Assembly (NCBI GenBank): GCA_013213915.1
Contig: JABSRK010000173.1
Span: 1 to 5,932, forward strand
Direction: 5' to 3'
From: Planctomycetota bacterium
GTDB lineage: Bacteria > Planctomycetota > GCA-002687715
Length of the DNA: 5,932 bases
Position 1 is the stretch's first letter; each line of letters opens with the position of its first letter. Made by a program: the position numbers and the translations under genes. The notes under the pieces were generated by a model. The model did no database searches. It worked only from the letters and a program-made list of their open reading frames with translations, and was not told where the DNA came from. Shown here piece by piece: positions 1 through 5,855 of this stretch.

Positions 1-69
1 GTCCTGGCGGTGTTTGACGGCCAGACGACCCCGGAAGAGATCGTTCGCGAGACGCTAGCGTCGTGGTGA
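1..69 (+). CDS. C-terminal end of a probable GspE/PilB-type secretion ATPase (partial)
   Basis: Frame 1 is open from the window edge to a TGA at 67-69 and gives 22 residues: VLAVFDGQTTPEEIVRETLA followed by SW. The pattern Gly-x-Thr-Thr-x-Glu-Glu-hydrophobic-hydrophobic-Arg-x-Thr matches the usual extreme C-terminus of GspE/PilB/PilT-type secretion ATPases, where a short helix after the ATPase core carries a G-x-T-(S/T)-x-E-E-(V/I)-x-R-x-T signature. The next gene is a GspF-family platform protein, the usual neighbour of this ATPase, which supports the call. The catalytic domain (Walker A, Asp box, zinc motif) lies outside the window, so the assignment rests on a short motif plus context. Other proteins could end in a similar helix. 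Confidence 0.55.
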   Translation, partial: VLAVFDGQTTPEEIVRETLASW

Positions 70-73
70 CGCG

Positions 74-79
74 TATAAT
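74..79 (+). promoter_or_regulatory. Perfect -10-like hexamer TATAAT in the ATPase-gspF gap
   Basis: TATAAT at 74-79 matches the sigma70 -10 consensus exactly and stands out in high-G+C DNA. It lies in the 40-base gap between the upstream stop (69) and the gspF start (110). No convincing -35 box sits 16-18 bases upstream (that region reads around GACGCT), and there is no TG just before it to make an extended -10. It could be a weak internal promoter for gspF and the genes after it, or chance. Confidence 0.25.
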
Positions 80-97
80 CAGGCTCCCGAGCCAGTC

Positions 98-101
98 AGG
101 A
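98..101 (+). promoter_or_regulatory. Ribosome binding site supporting the gspF start
   Basis: AGGA at 98-101 lies 8 bases before the ATG at 110, a normal Shine-Dalgarno spacing. It supports the ATG at 110 as the start of the GspF-family gene. Confidence 0.5.
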
Positions 102-109
102 CTTCTCAG

Positions 110-1249
110 ATGCCCGAAAAGCTCCGGAAGCGACGCGAGAGGCTCGCGCAAGCCACATCCTCGTCGGCCGAGCGGCCGGCCGCGGGGGGCGTTCCGAAGG
201 GACGGCGGCGAAAGGTCTCTCGCCAGGCCAAGACGGCTTTCACGAGCCAGCTCGCCACCTTGCAAGACGCGGGACTTCCGATCGTCCGCAGCCTCCGGGT
301 TCTGGAGGGGCAGATGCCCGCCGGTCCCCTCAAGGTAGTCACCCTCGAGATCGCTGACGAGGTCGAGAGTGGCTCGAGCCTGTCCGAGGCGATGGCCAAG
401 CACCCGGGCATCTTCGACGAGCTGTACGTGAGCATGGTGAAGGCGGGGGAGACATCGGGCGCGCTGACGACGATCTTCAACCGGCTCGCCGAGTTCATGG
501 AGAAGACCGAGGCGCTGATCCGGCAGATCCGGGGCGCCATGATCTACCCGATCGTTGTCCTGGTGGTCGCCCTTGGCATCCTGACGTTCATCATGGTGCA
601 GGTCGTACCGCAGTTCGAGGACACCTTCCGTCAGCTCGGTGGTGATCTGCCGGCCGTGACCCGTGCGCTCATCGGCACCTCGAGGTGGATGGTCGAGAAC
701 ATCCTGTTGCTCCTCTTCCTCCCGGTCGCGATCTGGGGCGCTTACAAACTCGTCGTCATGACCAACGGGGGTCGGCGCTTCTTTCACTCGCGGAACATCC
801 GACGCCCGCTCTTCGGCGGGATCGTGCTGAAGTCGTACATCTCTCGGTTCTCCCGGACGTTGGCGACGTTGTCCGGCGCAGGTGTCCCGCTCATGCAGGC
901 GCTGGAGATCTGCAGCGAGGCGACCCGTAACGTGGTCGTGAAGGAAGCCATCGACGCAGTGCGCGAGGCTGTCCGAGAAGGCGAGCCCATGGCGCGTCCG
1001 ATGGGGGAGACCGGGGTCTTCGACGACATCGTCGTCAACATGGTGGATGTGGGTGAGGAGACCGGTGAACTTGATCGCATGCTCATGCGGATCGCGGATA
1101 ACAACGAGGCCGAAGTCGATACCAAGGTGGCGGCACTCGTATCGCTCCTGGAGCCCATTCTCATCGTGATCATGGCGGGGATCGTGGGCTTCATCGTCAT
1201 CGCCCTGTTCCTTCCGCTTCTCGAGATCCGGGAGATGCTCGGAAAGTAG
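110..1249 (+). CDS. gspF: Type II secretion / type IV pilus F-family inner-membrane platform protein
   Basis: The 379-residue product is close to the family's usual length of about 400. GspF/PilC proteins sit in the inner membrane and couple the cytoplasmic ATPase to assembly of the pseudopilus or pilus. Two homologous T2SSF domains are visible. The first, about residues 44-166, contains QLATLQDAGLPIVRSL, then GSSLSEAM, then VKAGETSG and ends in MIYPIVVLVV. The second, about 245-371, contains TLATLSGAGVPLMQALEI, then VDVGEETGELD and ends in LEPILIVIMAG. Predicted membrane helices lie near 147-166, 197-217 and 349-371, the typical three. The first 40 residues are basic and rich in Arg/Lys, as expected for the cytoplasmic N-terminus. 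The start ATG has an AGGA 8 bases upstream. The gene follows a probable secretion ATPase end, and its stop TAG overlaps the next gene's GTG by one base. GspF and PilC cannot be told apart from sequence alone, so the symbol is the family name. Confidence 0.93.
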   Translation: MPEKLRKRRERLAQATSSSAERPAAGGVPKGRRRKVSRQAKTAFTSQLATLQDAGLPIVRSLRVLEGQMPAGPLKVVTLEIADEVESGSSLSEAMAKHPGIFDELYVSMVKAGETSGALTTIFNRLAEFMEKTEALIRQIRGAMIYPIVVLVVALGILTFIMVQVVPQFEDTFRQLGGDLPAVTRALIGTSRWMVENILLLLFLPVAIWGAYKLVVMTNGGRRFFHSRNIRRPLFGGIVLKSYISRFSRTLATLSGAGVPLMQALEICSEATRNVVVKEAIDAVREAVREGEPMARPMGETGVFDDIVVNMVDVGEETGELDRMLMRIADNNEAEVDTKVAALVSLLEPILIVIMAGIVGFIVIALFLPLLEIREMLGK

Positions 1250-2994
1250 TGGACGCGCACCCCGAGGAGCCTGGCGGAAGCAGTGACGACCCGGTTGAAC
1301 CGGGCAGTCTTGTGGTCCCGAGCGAGGGCGGGTTTCCCGCTTCCAGGCCCGCTTCGCGCTGGTCGGGTATCTGGATTCCTCCGTCCCGGTCCATACGAAG
1401 CCGCGTCCTGCTCGTGTTTCTCGTCGTGAATGTGTTGCTGGTCGGAGCAATAGCGTTCTACGTCCTGCGCGAGAACTCCATGGCCCGCGCCATCTTCCAG
1501 GAGTCGGAGCGCGTTCGCATGCACGACAGCCGGGAATCCCGGTCCCAGTTGACGCGCGAGATTCTCGATCCGGAGCTGCAGTCCGTGCTCGCGCGGATCG
1601 AGCGGGAGGTCACCCAGCTCATCCAGGCCCGGTTCAGCATGTCGGTGCAGGACCAGGAGCAACAATTCAGATTGCGGCGAGCGTTCTGGGGGATGTCGTT
1701 GTGGGACGACCCGGTGTTGCGCCTCCACGTCGCGCGTGCCGTCCTCATCCACCAGCCGGACAACACGACGAGGGTCAGCTATTTCAACGTGCGTTCGGAT
1801 CTCGTGGTTCCCTATGTACGCGACGATCGAGAGCCCGGGCACATGGTCGAGACGAGCCTCGTTCGCGACGATGTCGTCTGGCGCGGCAATCGCATCGCTG
1901 GGCCGTTGACCGTGCTCGGGGCGCACTGGGGTGGTTACTACTTGCAGCTCCACCGCCCGCCGGGGGCCATCTTGTCGCTGGCGGACGCCCCGGCCTCGGA
2001 GTCGCTGCTCTTGATCCTCCTATTGCTGGTTCCCGGCCTCGTTTTCTTGTTCGGGTTCACGTGGCGATTGATCTCCACGCGGCTTCTCGAGCCCGTGGAG
2101 GACCTCGGCCGCGTCGCGCGTCGTGCTGGGCGCGGCGATTACAGCCGCCGGCTCGTGCTTCCGCCGGACCGCGAAGACGAAATCGCGCGGGTGATGGCTG
2201 TGTTCAATCGCATGCTCGGACTCGTCGAGGAGTACCGCGACGAGATGGAGGACAAGGTGCGTGAGGCAACGGACGAGATCGGGCGCAAGAACAGGGAGCT
2301 CATGCTAGGTCAGAGGCTCGCCGCGACGGGCACGCTCGCGTCGGGTATCGCGCACGAGATCAACAACCCGTTGGGTGGCATGTTGAACGTCGCGCGACGC
2401 CTCGAGCGGGAGGACCTCACGCCGGACCAACGCGGACGGTACATCGAGATCCTGGAGGAGGGGATCGAGCGTATCGGGGAGATCGTCAAGAAGGTCCTCG
2501 CCGTATCGCCGCGCAAGATGACGCCGACGCCGCTCAAGCTGGAGGAGGTTATCGGGCGATCCATCGACCTGGTGCAGCATCGAGCGACCCGCAAGGGCGT
2601 GACCATCGAGTGTGAGTTCGCGTCCCCGTTGCCTGAGGTCCTTGGCGAGTCGAACGAGATCGGGCAGGTGTTCTTGAACCTCCTCATCAACGCCGTGGAC
2701 GCTTGCGAGGAGCAGGGCGAGAAGGTGATGGTCCGAGCCACCGTCCACGGCGAGCAGGTCATGGTCGAGATCGAGGACGACGGGATCGGCATGGCCCCGC
2801 ACGTCGCGGAGCGTGCGTTCGACATGTTTTTCACGACCAAGGAAGCGGGGGAGGGTACCGGCCTTGGTCTCGCCACCGTTCACAGCCTCGTTCAGGCGCA
2901 CGGGGGCTCTCTGGACCTGAAAACCGCCCCTGGTACCGGGACGACGGTCTGCGTCCGGTTGCCCTTCATGAGCGACGATGTCAGCGATGCTTGA
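1249..2994 (+). CDS. Membrane sensor histidine kinase (unassigned periplasmic sensor-HAMP-HisKA-HATPase)
   Basis: The 581-residue product is a complete two-component sensor kinase that should autophosphorylate on His and pass phosphate to an unseen response regulator. Order: a Pro/Ser-rich cytoplasmic tail (1-45), membrane helix 53-73, periplasmic domain of about 178 residues (74-251), membrane helix 252-271, HAMP 272-326 (Pro282, Gly296-Asp297, Asp310-Glu311), coiled-coil linker 325-360, HisKA with the phospho-acceptor His369 in GIAHEINNPLGGML, and HATPase. The ATPase motifs are intact: N-box with Asn477/Asn481, G1 as DDGIGM (510-515), F-box Phe527-Phe528, and G2 as GTGLGL (536-541). The kinase core resembles the NtrB/PilS-like group. 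The sensor region is helical at first, then strand-rich, and contains HWGGYYLQLHRPPG. A Cache/PAS-like fold is possible but not shown. The GTG start shares its G with the gspF stop and lacks a strong Shine-Dalgarno, so coupling is likely. A later start is possible, since the first 45 residues carry no domain. No receiver domain is fused. Confidence 0.93.
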   Translation: MDAHPEEPGGSSDDPVEPGSLVVPSEGGFPASRPASRWSGIWIPPSRSIRSRVLLVFLVVNVLLVGAIAFYVLRENSMARAIFQESERVRMHDSRESRSQLTREILDPELQSVLARIEREVTQLIQARFSMSVQDQEQQFRLRRAFWGMSLWDDPVLRLHVARAVLIHQPDNTTRVSYFNVRSDLVVPYVRDDREPGHMVETSLVRDDVVWRGNRIAGPLTVLGAHWGGYYLQLHRPPGAILSLADAPASESLLLILLLLVPGLVFLFGFTWRLISTRLLEPVEDLGRVARRAGRGDYSRRLVLPPDREDEIARVMAVFNRMLGLVEEYRDEMEDKVREATDEIGRKNRELMLGQRLAATGTLASGIAHEINNPLGGMLNVARRLEREDLTPDQRGRYIEILEEGIERIGEIVKKVLAVSPRKMTPTPLKLEEVIGRSIDLVQHRATRKGVTIECEFASPLPEVLGESNEIGQVFLNLLINAVDACEEQGEKVMVRATVHGEQVMVEIEDDGIGMAPHVAERAFDMFFTTKEAGEGTGLGLATVHSLVQAHGGSLDLKTAPGTGTTVCVRLPFMSDDVSDA

Positions 2995-4276
2995 TGTCCT
3001 CGTGACGTCGTGGCCCATCATCGTTGCGATGGGTGCGTTGCTGGCGGTCTCAGCGTTCTTCTCGTCGGCCGAGACCGCCGTGTTCAGCGTCTCCCTGCGG
3101 GATCTCCGCGTCGGTCGCACCAGCGCGGTACGGGCGCTGGAGGCGCTGCTGGCGGACAGGAAGGGACTGCTCGTCACCATCCTCCTGGGCAACCTGGTGG
3201 TGAACGTCCTCTACTTCAACCTCGGAGTCCTCGTCTCGTCGCGTTTTGCGGAAGTGGGCGCCACGGTGGCGGCCGTCGCCACGCCGGTGATCGTGCTTGT
3301 GCTGATCGTCCTGTTCGGGGAGATCGCTCCCAAGACCATCGCGGTGGCATGGCCTGGACGTGTCGCGCGATTTGCCGCGGTGCCGCTGTGGTGGTTGCAA
3401 CGCGCCCTCAAGGTGCCCCGGTTGATCCTGAGCTTCACTGGGGATGCCGTCGGACGCTTGCTGGTCGGTCACCGCCAAGAGGAGGGCGACATCGACCCGG
3501 AGGAGCTCCGAGCGCTCCTCGACCTCGCAGCGGAGGAAGGGCACCTGAAGGTCGACGAGCACGACGCGTTGCAGGCTGTGCTTGCGCTTTCCGAGATGCA
3601 GGCGAGGGATCTCATGGTGCCCCGTGTTGACATCGTCGCGATCGATCTCGACGCGAGTGAGTCGCCGGAGGTCACGCGCAACCGGGTGATCTCACTGGTC
3701 GCCGAGCACCGGCTCAACAAGCTGCCGGTGTACGAGGGCTCGCTCGACGGCGTGACGGGCTTCCTCGACGCGAAGGAGGTGTTGGCTCGTCCGCAAGACG
3801 CGGTCACCGAACTGGTGAGGCCCATTGCGTTCGTACCGGAGACGTCGGCGCTGACCGGTCTCCTTGAACGCTTCCAGAAGGACCGGGCCCGCATGCTGAT
3901 CGTGGTCGATGAGTACGGCGGCACTGAGGGACTGCTCACCCACGAGGACGTCGTCGAGGCCGTCGTGGGCGACCTGTCTGACGAGTCAGATCGAGAAGTC
4001 CGCGTCGTGGAGGAGGAGCCGGGACAGTGGCTCGTTGACGCGACGCTCGCTGTGCGGGCTCTGGCCCGGATGCTCGACGCAGGGCCGGACCCGTTGCGCG
4101 CCCGGACCATCGGCGGCTTGGTGACGTCGTTGCTCGGCCGTCTTCCGCGGGTCGGCGACAGCGTCCGGGCAGGTAGGGTCAGGATCGAGGTGGTCTCGCT
4201 CGAGAAGCACCAGCCGTCGCAGGTACGCGTGCGGGTGCTGCGGACGGCCGAAGCGCAACGGGGGAGCGTCACGTGA
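2978..4276 (+). CDS. CNNM/CorC-family transporter (DUF21 + CBS pair + CorC_HlyC domain)
   Basis: The 432-residue product has the full architecture often annotated as hemolysin C-like or CorB/CorC. Characterised members move or regulate Mg2+ (and Co2+) across the inner membrane. The DUF21 membrane domain (about 1-185) has helices near 12-31, 65-86 and 93-113 and carries three typical signatures: FFSSAETA (Glu32), GNLVVN (Asn72, Asn76) and FGEIAPK (Gly114-Glu115, Pro118-Lys119). Two CBS domains follow. CBS1 (about 208-268) opens with the hallmark MVPR at 213-216 and has NKLPVYEG. CBS2 (about 272-335) has VVDEYGGTEGLLT with EYGGT at 312-316. CBS pairs bind adenine nucleotides in this family. The CorC_HlyC domain fills about 345-428. 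The ATG at 2978 overlaps the kinase end by 17 bases. A second in-frame ATG at 2987 would overlap by 8. Neither has a clear Shine-Dalgarno, so reinitiation after the kinase stop is likely. The stop overlaps the next gene by 4 bases. Confidence 0.93.
   Translation: MSAMLDVLVTSWPIIVAMGALLAVSAFFSSAETAVFSVSLRDLRVGRTSAVRALEALLADRKGLLVTILLGNLVVNVLYFNLGVLVSSRFAEVGATVAAVATPVIVLVLIVLFGEIAPKTIAVAWPGRVARFAAVPLWWLQRALKVPRLILSFTGDAVGRLLVGHRQEEGDIDPEELRALLDLAAEEGHLKVDEHDALQAVLALSEMQARDLMVPRVDIVAIDLDASESPEVTRNRVISLVAEHRLNKLPVYEGSLDGVTGFLDAKEVLARPQDAVTELVRPIAFVPETSALTGLLERFQKDRARMLIVVDEYGGTEGLLTHEDVVEAVVGDLSDESDREVRVVEEEPGQWLVDATLAVRALARMLDAGPDPLRARTIGGLVTSLLGRLPRVGDSVRAGRVRIEVVSLEKHQPSQVRVRVLRTAEAQRGSVT
4260..4266 (+). 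promoter_or_regulatory. Ribosome binding site for the second CNNM gene, inside the first
   Basis: GGGGGAG at 4260-4266 lies 6 bases before the GTG at 4273, within the last codons of the preceding gene. It fixes this GTG as the start, and with the GTGA stop/start overlap (4273-4276) it indicates translational coupling of the two transporter genes. Confidence 0.6.
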
Positions 4277-5274
4277 TCTGGTGGTCGGTAGTAGGTGCGT
4301 CCGCCGCTCTCTTCTTGTCCGCGACGTTCTCCGGCATGGAGACGGCCGTCTATTCGCTCGAACGTGTGCGTATGCAGGTGCGGGCTTCGTGTGGTGACCG
4401 CCGTGCTGCGCGCCTCCTCGGACTCGTGCGGGACCCTGCGCGCGCCATGTGTGCGATTCTCGTCGCGAACACCACGGTGAACTACGCTGTCGCCGGGTTC
4501 TGTGGCGCGATCGTCAAGGACCTGTCCGAACCCGACATGGGCGAGATCCAACGCGAGTTGCTGACTACCCTGTGGGTCGTCCCCGTGCTGTTCATTTTCG
4601 GCGAGGTCGTCCCCAAGCAACTTTCCCTGGCGTTCCCGGCCGGGTTCGCCGCCCGCGCGTGGCCTCTCTACCTGGTGTGCTCGCGGATATTGGCTCCGGT
4701 GATCGCGCCCATCGCTGCATTGCAGCGGCGCCTGACAGGCCTCGACCCGCGGTCCCAGCCCCTGCTCGCACGAAAGGGAATCGTCGACGCCTTGACGGCT
4801 GGGGACGAGGCACAGGCGTTGCACGCTACGCAGCGGCGCATGGCCTCGCGCGTGCTCGCGCTTCGCGACGTGACCGTGCGCCATCGCATGGTGCCGTGCG
4901 ACGACGTCGCGAGTGTCAGCGCGGCGGCGACCCGCGCGGAGGTCTTAGCGGCGGCAGTGCGCACCGGTCGATCCCGGCTGCTCGTCGATGGCGCGGAGGG
5001 CGATCGCTACCGGGGCTACGTCAATGTGCTCGACGCCGCCTTTGCCGACCCGCCCGACCGATGGTCGACTTCCCACAGTGTGTTCGACCTGCCGTCCGTG
5101 CACCCTGCCATGCCTGTGCTCGAGGCTGTTCGCGTGCTCCAAGACGCCCGCCGACCCATCGCCCAGGTCATCGAGGGGGCACGGGCTGTCGGCATCCTGG
5201 CGCAAGCTGACGTGGTGGACGCCTTGCTGATGCCGGGCGAGAGCACCTCAACCTCCTCTCAAGGAAGAGGTTAG
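4273..5274 (+). CDS. Short CNNM/DUF21 protein with divergent CBS domains, no CorC_HlyC domain
   Basis: The 333-residue product is a divergent paralogue of the gene before it. The DUF21 membrane domain (about 1-175) keeps the three family signatures: FSGMETAVYS (Glu23), ANTTVN (Asn66, Asn70) and FGEVVPKQ (Gly110-Glu111, Pro114-Lys115). Helices lie near 5-25, 58-80 and 90-110. A shorter, weaker CBS pair occupies about 195-320. CBS1 still opens with MVP at 206-208, but position 209 is Cys instead of Arg. CBS2 has lost the EYGGT motif and reads VIEGARAVGILAQADVVDAL. The chain ends about ten residues after CBS2, so the CorC_HlyC domain is absent. The reading frame is intact and the membrane motifs are kept, so decay is unlikely. 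The GTG start lies in a GTGA overlap with a good Shine-Dalgarno. It may form a heterodimer with the full-length paralogue, since CNNM proteins work as dimers, but that is inference. Any transport role is inferred from family only. Confidence 0.88.
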   Translation: MIWWSVVGASAALFLSATFSGMETAVYSLERVRMQVRASCGDRRAARLLGLVRDPARAMCAILVANTTVNYAVAGFCGAIVKDLSEPDMGEIQRELLTTLWVVPVLFIFGEVVPKQLSLAFPAGFAARAWPLYLVCSRILAPVIAPIAALQRRLTGLDPRSQPLLARKGIVDALTAGDEAQALHATQRRMASRVLALRDVTVRHRMVPCDDVASVSAAATRAEVLAAAVRTGRSRLLVDGAEGDRYRGYVNVLDAAFADPPDRWSTSHSVFDLPSVHPAMPVLEAVRVLQDARRPIAQVIEGARAVGILAQADVVDALLMPGESTSTSSQGRG

Positions 5275-5279
5275 GGAGG

Positions 5280-5297
5280 CCAGCCCAACCGGGCTGG
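5280..5297 (+). terminator. Perfect 7-bp hairpin just after the operon's last stop; possible terminator
   Basis: CCAGCCC (5280-5286), loop AACC (5287-5290) and GGGCTGG (5291-5297) form a perfect G+C-rich stem-loop starting 5 bases after the stop at 5274. The bases that follow are GGTTGCC, with no T-run, so it is not a textbook intrinsic terminator. It could still end or slow transcription, or protect the transcript's 3' end. A weaker 5-bp stem, CCTCT/AGAGG, lies just upstream inside the end of the coding region (about 5254-5270). Confidence 0.45.
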
Positions 5298-5299
5298 GG

Positions 5300-5328
5300 T
5301 TGCCAGGAAAATCACGGCCAGCTATCCT
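5300..5328 (+). promoter_or_regulatory. Sigma70-like promoter for the small exported protein gene
   Basis: TTGCCA at 5300-5305 matches 5 of 6 bases of the -35 consensus. After exactly 17 bases comes TATCCT at 5323-5328, matching 4 of 6 bases of the -10 consensus. Transcription would start near 5335, giving a leader of about 68 bases before the ATG at 5403. It lies in the only real intergenic gap of the window, right after the hairpin. No operator repeat is evident. Confidence 0.45.
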
Positions 5329-5402
5329 TGGGGGCTGTACGGGTGGCCCTGCTGCGCGTACCGGAAGTCCGCGTGCGAGCGCTGCCCGGGCCACGTTGTC
5401 CC

Positions 5403-5855
5403 ATGAATCAAATCGACCCGAAGAACCTCCTCATCTTGCTGCTCCTCGGCCTGTTCCTGTGGGCTGTGGTGGACGGATCCGCTGCTGCCGCTCCGGATGG
5501 CGGGGGAGGCGACAAGGACAACGGGTTGGTTGCCGTGACCGGCCAGTTCGGCTCGGGCGCGTCTGTGCTCTACCTGCTCGACTCGCGCACGCGGCACCTG
5601 ACCGTGTATCGTGTCGACAGCGCGGGGAACAACATGGAGCTCGTTGCCGCGCGCGACTGCACCTACGACTTCTACCTCCAGACCTACCACGATCGGAGCG
5701 AGTTGCCGTACCTCCCCACGAGCCTCAAGAGGAGTTGGGAAAAACGCGGCGGTCGTTCGAGCAAGCCGCTGCCCGGCACCACTCCCGGTAAGGGAGTTGG
5801 AAAGCCGAAGGTGGGGCCGACCGTCAAGCCGATCGGCGGGGGCAAGGGAGGCTGA
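5403..5855 (+). CDS. Small exported or membrane-anchored protein of unknown function
   Basis: I do not recognise a named family. The 150-residue product opens with MNQIDPKN and a hydrophobic stretch at 9-23, then GSAAAAPDG at 25-33. This looks like a signal peptide with a cleavage site near Ala30, or else a membrane anchor. The core (about 42-100) is strand-like: VLYLLDSRTRHLTVYRVD at 55-72, then ELVAARDCTYDFYLQTY at 79-95. The pattern of a displayed 'D...L.VY' strand followed by 'LVAAR...YD..L..Y' resembles short hypothetical proteins I associate with Planctomycetota (recollection, unverified). The tail (about 109-150) is basic and rich in Gly, Pro and Lys, probably disordered, and could bind nucleic acid, acidic polymer or cell envelope. 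The frame is open back to 5328, and a GTG at 5343 is an alternative start. The ATG at 5403 was chosen because it puts the hydrophobic segment at the N-terminus and lies after the predicted promoter. It has no clear Shine-Dalgarno. Confidence 0.72.
   Translation: MNQIDPKNLLILLLLGLFLWAVVDGSAAAAPDGGGGDKDNGLVAVTGQFGSGASVLYLLDSRTRHLTVYRVDSAGNNMELVAARDCTYDFYLQTYHDRSELPYLPTSLKRSWEKRGGRSSKPLPGTTPGKGVGKPKVGPTVKPIGGGKGG

Noticed and set aside
784..1953. 389-codon open frame on the - strand across gspF and the kinase gene
   Set aside because: It has no recognisable motif, biased composition and runs opposite conserved domains of two genes, so it is a shadow frame.
2305..3192. 295-codon open frame on the - strand opposite the kinase catalytic core
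   Set aside because: The composition is Arg/Asp/Leu-rich with no domain, and the + strand here encodes intact H, N, G1, F and G2 boxes.
3469..4884. 471-codon open frame on the - strand across both CNNM genes
   Set aside because: The product is low-complexity (Arg/Ser/Thr-rich, later His/Gly-rich), has no domain and lies opposite two clear genes with strong family motifs. Long antisense frames are expected in high-G+C coding DNA.
4449..5210. 253-codon open frame on the + strand inside the second CNNM gene
   Set aside because: Its product is almost entirely Arg/Gly/Ala/Pro, typical of an out-of-frame reading of high-G+C DNA. The overlapping frame has DUF21 and CBS signatures and a good start.
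4273..5274. Second CNNM gene as a decaying pseudogene
   Set aside because: The frame is intact, the start is well placed with a Shine-Dalgarno, and the membrane motifs are preserved. The changes are confined to the cytosolic regulatory part.
5303..5331. Bulged inverted repeat CCAGGA / TCCTTGG spanning the promoter
   Set aside because: It has only about six imperfect pairs with a 16-base loop, too weak to call an operator or a structured RNA.
5328..5402. Longer N-terminus (TTG 5328 or GTG 5343) for the small exported protein
   Set aside because: It would add a basic stretch before the hydrophobic signal segment, and the TTG overlaps the predicted -10 box. The ATG at 5403 gives a normal signal-peptide layout, although GTG 5343 cannot be fully excluded.
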